From NCBI GenBank assembly GCA_041494275.1, contig JBGQAM010000034.1, forward strand, positions 1 to 17,245: a stretch of DNA of 17,245 nt. Direction: 5' to 3'. Below, one piece after another: positions 1 to 6,116 of the stretch. Within the stretch, counting starts at the first letter, position 1. Each line of letters begins with the position of its first letter. The position numbers and the translations under genes are program-made. This DNA comes from COMBO-56-21 sp041494275. Its GTDB lineage: Archaea; Thermoplasmatota; Thermoplasmata; UBA10834. The notes below the pieces were generated by a model. The model ran no database searches and had not been told where the DNA came from. It worked only from the letters and a program-made list of their open reading frames with translations.

Positions 1-733
1 CTATCTTGTACTTTCTGAAATACCTTGCCACGTTGCGGACATCCCTTTCGAGCCACTCCTCTGCATACGGGTGCGCCAGCATGACGGCCTGGCCTACATC
101 GATTATCACGGGCTCTTGATTGAGCATAAGCACGTTGAACTCGCTGATATCGCTGTGGACGAGCTTCGCCTTCTGATAGGCGAGCTTGATGTAGTCCAGT
201 ATCTTCCTCGAGACGGCCTCGGGATCGTCCAGTGGGACATCCCTGAGCTCGCGGGCTGGCTCGACCTCGTCCCCGATGTACTCCATCACGATTATGTTCT
301 GGTGGCGAGCGACGGGTTTGGGAACCCTCACGCCCGCATGGTACAATAGCTCCAGGTTCCAGTACTCCTTGTGCGCCCACGACAGAATGAGCTTCCTCTT
401 GTTGTTCTGGACGCCGCCGAACCTGGGGTCGCCGTGGACGTACTTGGCCATGTCTCTGAATGTGGATGTGGAAGTGCGATAGATCTTGACGGCAAGGAAT
501 TCGCCCTTTGTGTTCGTCGCCCTGAAGACATTCCCTTCCTTGCCAGTTGAGATAGGGAAATCCAGACGATCGATAGTGCCGTCAGTGAACAGCTTATAGA
601 TCCGCATCAGATTCTGCTGGTCGAAGACCTCGTCGTAGGACTTCCTCTCCTTGGAGTCCTTCCTGCGGACACGCCATTTGTCAATCTCCCTCTCAAAAGA
701 ATGATAATCATCAGCTCGAGGCAAAGAACACAC
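1..733 (-). CDS. rio1: RIO1-type atypical serine/threonine protein kinase (3' end cut off by the window edge)
   Basis: Reading the minus strand gives an open frame of about 244 codons that runs off the left edge. It has the kinase landmarks of the RIO family: a nucleotide loop STGKEGNVFRA, a lysine in AVKIYR, a hinge VMEYIGDE, the catalytic loop HSDISEFNVL and the metal-binding IIDVGQAV. RIO1 kinases act in maturation of the small ribosomal subunit, and in euryarchaea the gene commonly sits beside aIF1A, as here. The start is uncertain because there is no ATG near the N-terminus. GTG at 733 and TTG at 724 are the options. TTG has a GGTG stretch at 731-734 shortly upstream, while GTG gives the longer protein. 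The frame is the same as that of aIF1A, separated only by its TGA. Identity is seen directly; the cellular role is family knowledge. Confidence 0.93.
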   Translation of the reverse strand, partial: MCSLPRADDYHSFEREIDKWRVRRKDSKERKSYDEVFDQQNLMRIYKLFTDGTIDRLDFPISTGKEGNVFRATNTKGEFLAVKIYRTSTSTFRDMAKYVHGDPRFGGVQNNKRKLILSWAHKEYWNLELLYHAGVRVPKPVARHQNIIVMEYIGDEVEPARELRDVPLDDPEAVSRKILDYIKLAYQKAKLVHSDISEFNVLMLNQEPVIIDVGQAVMLAHPYAEEWLERDVRNVARYFRKYKI

Positions 734-739
734 CAGCCG

Positions 740-1087
740 TCAGAAGACATCTATGGACTTGGGGATCATCTTCTTCCTGCTGAGATACATCGCCTGGGTC
801 TTCGTGTACCTGTACTGGATGTTCGCCTTCTCGTCCTGGAAGTCCCAAGGCTGCACGATCACGAGGTCGCCTTCTCGGATCCACATGCGCTTCTTGATCT
901 TGCCTGGGATGCGCCCCATGCGATACTTGCCGTCCGCGCACATTATCTTGATCCTCGAAGCGCCCAGGAGCTGGTCCGCTATCCCGAACATCTCGCCTTC
1001 CTTCTTGTGTGGAAGACGCACTCTGACGAACTCGGGCATACCGTCGGCGCCTATCTGAGGTTCCTCTTCTCTCGGTCTAAATGGCAA
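740..1087 (-). CDS. eif1a: Translation initiation factor aIF1A
   Basis: A 115-residue protein with the S1/OB-fold core of aIF1A. Key stretches are FVRVRLPHKKEGE, GASRIKIMCADGK, GRIPGKIKKRMWIREGD and VIVQPWDFQDEKANI, followed by a YTKTQAMYLSRK tail typical of the archaeal factor. It binds the small ribosomal subunit A site and promotes initiation-complete assembly. I chose TTG at 1087 because GGGAG (1094-1098 on the minus strand) lies 6 bases upstream, a TATA-like box is at 1126-1134, and the length matches the family at about 110 residues. A longer frame reaches an ATG at 1204, but its extra residues do not resemble the family and would cross the promoter. An internal ATG at 1039 is the other option. 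RIO1 follows after the stop codon, so the two are probably one transcript. Confidence 0.95.
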   Translation of the reverse strand: MPFRPREEEPQIGADGMPEFVRVRLPHKKEGEMFGIADQLLGASRIKIMCADGKYRMGRIPGKIKKRMWIREGDLVIVQPWDFQDEKANIQYRYTKTQAMYLSRKKMIPKSIDVF

Positions 1088-1093
1088 GTAGTT

Positions 1094-1098
1094 CTCCC
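1094..1098 (-). promoter_or_regulatory. Ribosome-binding site deciding the aIF1A TTG start
   Basis: GGGAG on the minus strand lies 6 bases before TTG at 1087-1085. Neither the ATG at 1204 nor the one at 1039 has a comparable site. Confidence 0.55.
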
Positions 1099-1125
1099 GT
1101 GCGCTGGCAAGTATTATGTTCGGTC

Positions 1126-1134
1126 TACTTAAGT
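1126..1134 (-). promoter_or_regulatory. TATA-like box of aIF1A-RIO1
   Basis: The minus strand reads ACTTAAGTA. A start site about 26 bases downstream would leave a short leader of roughly 17 bases that contains the GGGAG ribosome-binding site. A second AT-rich patch (CATAATAC, around 1110-1118) is closer to the start and is less consistent with that leader. Confidence 0.45.
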
Positions 1135-1224
1135 GTAGTGGGGAGGGAAACGACGAGCCAGACGTCCTCGTAATCACTAGCGCTTTATCGAGAGGCGCGT
1201 TCATTTGTGTCTAGAATCAGACAA

Positions 1225-1245
1225 CACAACTCTGAGCTTGTTGTG
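1225..1245. promoter_or_regulatory. Inverted repeat upstream of argG
   Basis: CACAAC and GTTGTG (6 of 6 complementary) flank a 9-base centre. The repeat ends 15 bases ahead of the argG TATA-like box, in the 216-base region between divergent aIF1A and argG. The position would suit an operator for arginine genes, but a 6-base arm can arise by chance and no known regulator site is recognised. Confidence 0.2.
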
Positions 1246-1260
1246 AACATGTCATTACGG

Positions 1261-1268
1261 TGATATAC
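1261..1268 (+). promoter_or_regulatory. TATA-like box of the argGH operon
   Basis: TGATATAC lies about 40 bases before the argG ATG. GGAGG at 1290-1294 is the probable ribosome-binding site, 9 bases before the ATG. Box and site are close enough that transcription would have to begin just ahead of GGAGG. Confidence 0.4.
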
Positions 1269-1303
1269 GCAGACCAGATTCGAAAAGCCGGAGGCAGCAG
1301 ACC

Positions 1304-2584
1304 ATGGAAGGAGCTGCTCAGGCAAACGGAAAGGACAAGATACTCCTCGCGTACTCAGGCGGCTTGGACACGTCAGTGGCTATCCACTGGCTGAAAGAGA
1401 AGTACGGCTGCGATATCATAGCCGTGACCATAGACGTTGGTCAATCAGACGACCTCAAGGACGCGATGAGGAGGGCAAAGAGCATCGGCGCCTCGAGAGC
1501 ATGGGTTGTTGACGCAAAGAAAGAATTCGTCGAGAACTTCGTCCTCCCCGCGCTAAAGGCCAACGCATTGTACGAGGGCAACTATCCTCTGAGTACTGCA
1601 ATAGCCAGACCTCTGATGGTGAGAAAACTGGTTGAGATGGCCAAGAGGCTGGACGCGACTTCGATTGCTCATGGCTGCACCGGCAAGGGGAACGACCAGG
1701 TCAGGTTCGAAGTGTCGATCATGGCCCTCGCACCGGAAATGGATATCATCGCACCTACTAGGGACTGGGAAATGTCCAGGGAGGAGGAGATTGCATACGC
1801 CAAGCAACACAATATTCCGGTTCCAGCTACAGTCGACGCTCCATACAGCATCGACGAAAGCATCTGGGGCAGAGCAGTTGAGTGCGGTGTCCTCGAAGAT
1901 CCGTGGGCCGAACCACCAGAGGACATATTCCAATGGACTAAAGGGATGGACGGGTCGCCAGACTTCCCTGAATATGTCGAGATCGGGTTCGTCCAGGGAA
2001 AACCAGTGACTTTGAACGGCGCCCAGCTAGATCTGCTCGCGCTCATAACCAAGTTGAACGAAATAGCAGGCAACAACGGTGTAGGAAGGATTGATCACAT
2101 CGAGAATCGTCTTGTCGGCATCAAATCCAGGGAAGTCTACGAAGCACCTGCGGCAATCGCGCTGATCAAGGCGCATCAGGACCTCGAGAGCCTTGTGATG
2201 ACAAAGGACCTGCTGCACTACAAGAAGATCGTTGAGCAACACTATTCTGATCTCGTCTACAACGGCCTGTGGTTCTCACCGCTGAGAGAGGCGCTGGATG
2301 CCTTCGTCGACAGGACCCAGGAATTCGTGACTGGCACCGTCAGGTTGAAAATGTTCAAAGGAAGCTCCGTCGTAGTCGGCAGAGAATCGCCGTTCTCGCT
2401 CTACAACGCGTCGCTCTCGACCTACGCGAAGGACGATGAGTTCGATCACTCCGCCGCGAAGGGGTTCATCTATGTGTGGGGGCTGCCACTCAAAGTCGGA
2501 AGCATGGTCAAGGCCAAGAGGGAGGGCAATGGCGCAACGAACGAAGCCGCTGTCGGCGAAGAGTCGGCCTCAACCTGCAAATGA
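1304..2584 (+). CDS. argG: Argininosuccinate synthase
   Basis: A 426-residue enzyme that joins citrulline and aspartate using ATP to make argininosuccinate, the penultimate step of arginine synthesis. The PP-loop ATP-binding motif AYSGGLDTS is at residues 16-24 and the family signature GCTGKGNDQVRFE at 124-136. The block APTRDWEMSREEEIAYA and the SIDESIWGR segment are also typical. The ATG at 1304 is preceded by GGAGG. Length is at the upper end of the family (about 400 residues) because of a short N-terminal addition and a C-terminal tail rich in Glu, Ala and Ser. That tail is encoded where the gene overlaps argH by 56 bases. The pair makes a two-gene arginine operon; other arg genes are not in the window. 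Confidence 0.97.
   Translation: MEGAAQANGKDKILLAYSGGLDTSVAIHWLKEKYGCDIIAVTIDVGQSDDLKDAMRRAKSIGASRAWVVDAKKEFVENFVLPALKANALYEGNYPLSTAIARPLMVRKLVEMAKRLDATSIAHGCTGKGNDQVRFEVSIMALAPEMDIIAPTRDWEMSREEEIAYAKQHNIPVPATVDAPYSIDESIWGRAVECGVLEDPWAEPPEDIFQWTKGMDGSPDFPEYVEIGFVQGKPVTLNGAQLDLLALITKLNEIAGNNGVGRIDHIENRLVGIKSREVYEAPAAIALIKAHQDLESLVMTKDLLHYKKIVEQHYSDLVYNGLWFSPLREALDAFVDRTQEFVTGTVRLKMFKGSSVVVGRESPFSLYNASLSTYAKDDEFDHSAAKGFIYVWGLPLKVGSMVKAKREGNGATNEAAVGEESASTCK
2518..2521 (+). promoter_or_regulatory. Ribosome-binding site of argH inside argG
   Basis: GAGG lies 7 bases before ATG at 2529 in a purine-rich run (GAGGGAGGG) within the argG reading frame. It fixes the argH start and suggests translational coupling. 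Confidence 0.6.
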
Positions 2585-3977
2585 TGAGTTCCTTGATTTC
2601 ACAGCCTCGGTCTCGTTCGACCATCGCCTATGGAAGCATGACATAGCTGGGAGCATAGCGCATGCGCATACCCTCGCGCATGCGGGAGTGGTAACGCGGA
2701 CAGAACTCCGTGAATTGGTCAAAGGGCTGAAGGAAGTGGCCGTGGGAATTGGATCTGGTGCTATCAGCCTCGACCCAAGGTATGAAGACGTTCACATGAA
2801 CATCGAGAAACAACTCATCGATATCACAGGAGATACAGGAGCCAAGCTTCACACCGGACGGAGCCGAAACGACCAGGTCGCCCTTGATATGAGATTGGTG
2901 GTGAGAGAGGAGATCCTTACCGCCGTATCTTCCGTCCTCGGTCTGGAAGAGGTTCTTCTGCGCCGGGCAAAGGGCGAATCGATGACTGTCATGCCGGGGT
3001 ACACGCATGTCCAGCACGCCCAGCCAGTGTTGCTCTCACATCATCTTCTGGCCCATTTCTGGAGACTTCAGAGAGATATCTCGCGCCTCATAGCAAGCTA
3101 CGAGAGGGCGAACGTCTCTCCGCTCGGTTCCGGAGCATTGGCGGGAACCTGGTCGAGATTTGACAGATCCATCGCTGCCGACATGCTCGGGATGAATGGC
3201 ACCACGGAAAACTCTCTAGATGCAGTCTCAGACCGGGATTTCGTCGCGGAATTCGTCTTTGCGCTCTCACTCCTTATGATCCACCTCTCCTCGCTCAGCG
3301 AGGAGTTGGTCCTCTGGTCATCCCGGGAATTCGGCTTCATGAAGTTACCCTCACGTCTCTCCGGGGGCTCGAGTATGATGCCTCAGAAACGCAACCCTGA
3401 CATAGCTGAGCTCGTTCGTGGAAAATCCGGCAGGGCAATCGGAGATCTGGTCGCGATCCTCGCCCTGCTGAAATCTCTTCCCCTCGCGTACAACCGCGAC
3501 CTGCAAGAAGACAAGGAGAACCTATTCGACGCGTTTGACACCGCAGAGGCATCCCTCCAAGCCCTCACAACCTTTCTTGCAGAAGCTGAATTCGATAGGG
3601 CGAGGATGAGGAAGGCGACCGAGGTCGGGTTGATGTCCGCGACAGACCTCGCCGACCTCCTCACTACAGGCGGCATCCCTTTCAGGAACGCTCACAGTAT
3701 CGTGAAGGAACTGGTTGTCAAGGCCGATGGCGATGACCGGGCATTCAAGGAGCTAGCCAAGGAGGTGCTCATAAGATTCTCGAAAGACATCAAGATCTCT
3801 GACACGGCCTTCCTGGACGTCAACCGAGCAGTCGACAGGAGGGGAAGTGAGGGAGGCACCTCGAAGAAGGCAGTAAAGAACCAGATATTGAAAGCAGAGG
3901 CTGCACTCGTGCGCTCGAGGCAATCGGCAGAGAAGATGAGGGGGCAAATCTCGAAGGCTGACAGACTTCTTAGGTGA
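2529..3977 (+). CDS. argH: Argininosuccinate lyase
   Basis: A 482-residue enzyme that splits argininosuccinate into arginine and fumarate. It belongs to the fumarase/aspartase superfamily. Conserved segments are HTGRSRNDQ (108-116), GYTHVQHAQP with the catalytic-region histidine (157-166), and the mobile signature loop GSSMMPQKRN (280-289) containing the catalytic serine. The frame stays open back to 2436, but the ATG at 2529 is chosen because it has a strong purine-rich ribosome-binding site and gives the usual family length. Residues 202-213 read LAGTWSRFDRSI, where many relatives have a proline-isoleucine before the conserved Asp-Arg; the Asp-Arg itself is kept. It ends 3 bases from the stop of the opposing ACT-domain gene. 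Confidence 0.97.
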   Translation: MAQRTKPLSAKSRPQPANDEFLDFTASVSFDHRLWKHDIAGSIAHAHTLAHAGVVTRTELRELVKGLKEVAVGIGSGAISLDPRYEDVHMNIEKQLIDITGDTGAKLHTGRSRNDQVALDMRLVVREEILTAVSSVLGLEEVLLRRAKGESMTVMPGYTHVQHAQPVLLSHHLLAHFWRLQRDISRLIASYERANVSPLGSGALAGTWSRFDRSIAADMLGMNGTTENSLDAVSDRDFVAEFVFALSLLMIHLSSLSEELVLWSSREFGFMKLPSRLSGGSSMMPQKRNPDIAELVRGKSGRAIGDLVAILALLKSLPLAYNRDLQEDKENLFDAFDTAEASLQALTTFLAEAEFDRARMRKATEVGLMSATDLADLLTTGGIPFRNAHSIVKELVVKADGDDRAFKELAKEVLIRFSKDIKISDTAFLDVNRAVDRRGSEGGTSKKAVKNQILKAEAALVRSRQSAEKMRGQISKADRLLR

Positions 3978-3980
3978 GAA

Positions 3981-4664
3981 TCAACCGGAGTCCGACGGTA
4001 ATATCTTGTCCTCTATGCAGGCGGAGAGGATGTCGAACGCGCGCATCATGTCATCCCGGCTGACGATGAAAATTGTGTCCGTATAGCAGCTGACGGCCTC
4101 GAGCAGGTTGATGCCCTGCTCTGATAGCATTCCCATGATGAACGCGAAGGCGCCCGGAGTCTCCTCTATGACCGGAGGGCTCTTCAGAGTGATCTCCCCC
4201 AGATTCTCCTTGACACTGATGATGTATTCCCTGCCTATCGCTTTGGTGATGATAGGAATATGCTTGTCCTCCGAAATCACGGTTATGCCGTTCGTGCTCT
4301 GCAAGACCTGCATCGTGCTCTTCTCCGCGAGTATCTTCTTCACGACATCTTCCAGGTTCTTCAACACGATCCATTCATTCTTGGCAACGACAATGCAGAT
4401 GCGCGTCTTGAGCTCAAGCCTGCTTGATTCGAAGACTTTGAGGATATCACCCTCGTAATTGGTCTTCGCGAGCTTCATCGCGTATCTGCGGCTGGCGGCG
4501 AGAACGGCCTCTTCGTTCTTGACGCCGAGCTCCTTCATGATCAATCGCGAAAGCGACGAGTAGTTGATCAGGTCCTTGCTGATGCAGTCCCGTATGCTGG
4601 GGTGTCTGTCGATATACTTCCTGGTTAGCTCGGCTGCGCTTGGCTTCTCTCTCGGCCTGTCCAT
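3981..4664 (-). CDS. ACT-domain protein, predicted amino-acid-responsive regulator (COG2150-like)
   Basis: A 227-residue soluble protein. Residues 8-120 are helical and wing-like: TRKYIDRHPSIRDCISKDL is followed by a helix-turn-helix-like stretch up to about residue 65. The C-terminal part (about 166-218) reads as an ACT domain: PPVIEETPGAFAFIMGMLSEQGINLLEAVSCYTDTIFIV. The shape matches archaeal proteins annotated as predicted regulators of amino acid metabolism with an ACT domain. ACT domains usually bind amino acids. The ligand is not known. The placement tail to tail with argH makes an arginine or aspartate link tempting, but that is only inference. A TATA-like box 29 bases upstream of ATG suggests a leaderless message. 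Confidence 0.8.
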   Translation of the reverse strand: MDRPREKPSAAELTRKYIDRHPSIRDCISKDLINYSSLSRLIMKELGVKNEEAVLAASRRYAMKLAKTNYEGDILKVFESSRLELKTRICIVVAKNEWIVLKNLEDVVKKILAEKSTMQVLQSTNGITVISEDKHIPIITKAIGREYIISVKENLGEITLKSPPVIEETPGAFAFIMGMLSEQGINLLEAVSCYTDTIFIVSRDDMMRAFDILSACIEDKILPSDSG

Positions 4665-4688
4665 GCACGGGCGGAATCCACAGGATTC

Positions 4689-4697
4689 GCTTTAAGC
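4689..4697 (-). promoter_or_regulatory. TATA-like box of the ACT-domain gene
   Basis: GCTTAAAGC on the minus strand is centred 29 bases before ATG at 4664. This spacing fits a leaderless transcript. Confidence 0.5.
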
Positions 4698-4746
4698 TTT
4701 GTCCAAGCTGGATACCTCCTGGGGAAAACGACTCCATCCGAGAAGC

Positions 4747-4755
4747 ATTAAATAT
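4747..4755 (+). promoter_or_regulatory. TATA-like box of tRNA-Glu
   Basis: ATTAAATAT is centred 46 bases before the mature tRNA 5' end, which leaves a precursor leader of about 20 bases for RNase P to remove. Confidence 0.55.
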
Positions 4756-4796
4756 GGACAGTTCATAGGGCCGAAAAGCCATACTACCATGTGCAT

Positions 4797-4871
4797 GCTC
4801 CCGTAGTGTAGTCCGGTTAATCATTCCAGCCTTTCGAGCTGGATACCCGGGTTCAAATCCCGGCGGGAGCA
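4797..4871 (+). tRNA. tRNA-Glu, anticodon UUC
   Basis: The full cloverleaf can be drawn. Acceptor arms GCTCCCG (4797-4803) and CGGGAGC (4864-4870) pair perfectly, with discriminator A at 4871. The anticodon stem CCAGC/GCTGG encloses loop CTTTCGA, giving anticodon TTC at 4833-4835. The T arm is CCGGG-TTCAAAT-CCCGG. No CCA is encoded and no intron is present. The sequence pattern is that of archaeal glutamate tRNAs. Confidence 0.97.
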
Positions 4872-4898
4872 CATCGCCACTTCTCACAGCAACATTCC

Positions 4899-4906
4899 GT
4901 ATATCA
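4899..4906 (+). promoter_or_regulatory. TATA-like box of the DUF3795 gene
   Basis: GTATATCA is centred about 23 bases before ATG at 4925. This fits a leaderless transcript independent of the tRNA. Confidence 0.45.
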
Positions 4907-4924
4907 CAACGCATTGCGTCGGCC

Positions 4925-5251
4925 ATGAAGAGCGGCGCCCACGCGAAGGCGGGGAAGAAGAAGTCAATCGATACCAACCTGTTGGGGCCCTGCGGGTTCT
5001 ACTGCGGCTACTGCCTTGCCTACAAGAACCGTGTATGTCTTGGATGCAGGTACCAAGCCGAAAGAAGCGAAACGTCCGGCGTAGTGGAGGAATTCTGCGA
5101 CACTCTCGCTTGTGCAACGAAGAGGGGATTCGCTGTCTGTGCAAAATGCGAAGACCATCCGTGTGAAAAGTACAACCCAGAGAGCAGCATCTTCTCGGAT
5201 ACATACATCAAATACTTGCGGGACGAGGCAAGAACGCCAAAGAGGCGCTAG
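4925..5251 (+). CDS. DUF3795 family cysteine-rich protein
   Basis: A 108-residue protein with ten cysteines: 23, 27, 30, 38, 41, 58, 63, 72, 75 and 80. The opening GPCGFYCGYC and the CLGC and CAKCEDHPC segments are hallmarks of DUF3795, a family of small proteins thought to bind metal (zinc or an iron-sulfur cluster) with no settled function. The first 15 residues are lysine-rich and probably disordered. A C-x3-C-x2-C triad at 23-30 is present but there is no radical-SAM barrel. No signal peptide or membrane segment is seen. Its TAG stop overlaps the stop of the opposing DUF835 gene in a shared CTAG. Confidence 0.85.
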   Translation: MKSGAHAKAGKKKSIDTNLLGPCGFYCGYCLAYKNRVCLGCRYQAERSETSGVVEEFCDTLACATKRGFAVCAKCEDHPCEKYNPESSIFSDTYIKYLRDEARTPKRR

Positions 5252-6000
5252 AGCACCTGGCTCATCTCGCGCTCAATCAGCGAGAAGTCCTTTGGATCCA
5301 TCGTACCTTCGTCGACAGGGATGAACAGAAAGCCTTTGTCGAGCACCACCTGCTCGTTTATCAGCTGTATGAACCTGAGGACACTCTTGAAATCATTCTG
5401 CGTCGTGAGATACTCAAGCCCTTCGATTATCACGGCACCGCTCTCGCCCTTGGCCAGAAACTCCCTGATCGCGGAAGCCAAGTGCGCCAAGTTGTTGGGA
5501 GACACGTATTCGACGCCGCTCGTTTCTGGAGACGACTGGGCCGTCTCGGTCTTCGAAAGCCATAGCGACTCGGCCTGGAATCCATACTTCTTCTTCAATT
5601 GGTCTGGATGAGTCCTCGAAATGCACAGTCCCCTAGCCCCCTGTGCCAGCAGATTCGTGAAGAGTGCGAAGCTCCTCTCAGGCCTGTCCTCCTTGATGAC
5701 GTAACTCCATCCAGGCAGGAGTTGCACAGTCTGAGGGACCTGCGGAACACCTGGGACGGTCTCCGGGACAGAGAGCTTCTTGCCCAAAGCGCGCTCGATT
5801 TCGTCGATCTTCTGCTGCACCCTCTGAAAGATCATCGAACGCTTGGTCTTCGCCATTATCTGCAACTCTCGGGAAGTGTACCCCTTCTGGGAGAGCTTGA
5901 TGATCTCTTCCCAAGCATCCTGAAGGCCCTCTTGGAATCCCTTGATGAAGCCTCTGGCGGAGTCCTCTTCGCTAGTCATTCTCCCATCCGCAACTCGCAA
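5248..6000 (-). CDS. DUF835 domain protein
   Basis: A 250-residue soluble protein. Residues 1-75 are helical and charged, ending in a coiled-coil-like QRVQQKIDEIERALGKKL. A proline-rich linker PETVPGVPQVPQ follows. The rest is a DUF835 domain: GWSYVIKEDRPERSF, GLCISRTHPDQLKKKYGF, VIIEGLEYLTTQNDFKSVLRFIQ and FIPVDEGTMDPKDF. DUF835 is common in Thermoplasmata and some other euryarchaea. It is often attached to sensor modules, and its biochemical activity is unknown. Here the partner is the short helical region, so a signalling or scaffold role is only a guess. TTG at 6000 lies 27 bases from a TATA-like box. ATG at 5979 is an alternative start, giving 243 residues. Confidence 0.85.
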   Translation of the reverse strand: MRVADGRMTSEEDSARGFIKGFQEGLQDAWEEIIKLSQKGYTSRELQIMAKTKRSMIFQRVQQKIDEIERALGKKLSVPETVPGVPQVPQTVQLLPGWSYVIKEDRPERSFALFTNLLAQGARGLCISRTHPDQLKKKYGFQAESLWLSKTETAQSSPETSGVEYVSPNNLAHLASAIREFLAKGESGAVIIEGLEYLTTQNDFKSVLRFIQLINEQVVLDKGFLFIPVDEGTMDPKDFSLIEREMSQVL

Positions 6001-6020
6001 CCTTCCTTATGGGATGGCCA

Positions 6021-6030
6021 GACTAATAAT
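6021..6030 (-). promoter_or_regulatory. TATA-like box of the DUF835 gene
   Basis: The minus strand reads ATTATTAGTC, centred about 27 bases before TTG at 6000 and about 48 before ATG at 5979. It lies in the 116-base divergent region shared with the 520-residue gene. Confidence 0.4.
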
Positions 6031-6116
6031 CTTTTGCGGGTGCAAATGGTCCAGAGAGCCGAGGGTAAGCTCGCAAAAACTATTACCATGCCCCAATATT
6101 CGAGGGCGATTGCGAC

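Noticed and set aside
701..1132. 143-residue plus-strand frame opposite aIF1A
   Set aside because: It is complementary to the conserved aIF1A core, with a His/Leu-rich shadow composition.
1088..1204. N-terminal extension of aIF1A to ATG at 1204
   Set aside because: The extra residues are unlike the family, and the extension would cross the TATA-like box and ribosome-binding site.
2436..2528. Longer argH starting at 2436
   Set aside because: The added 31 residues are Arg/Cys/Gly-rich and are the shadow of argG. The ribosome-binding site and family length point to 2529.
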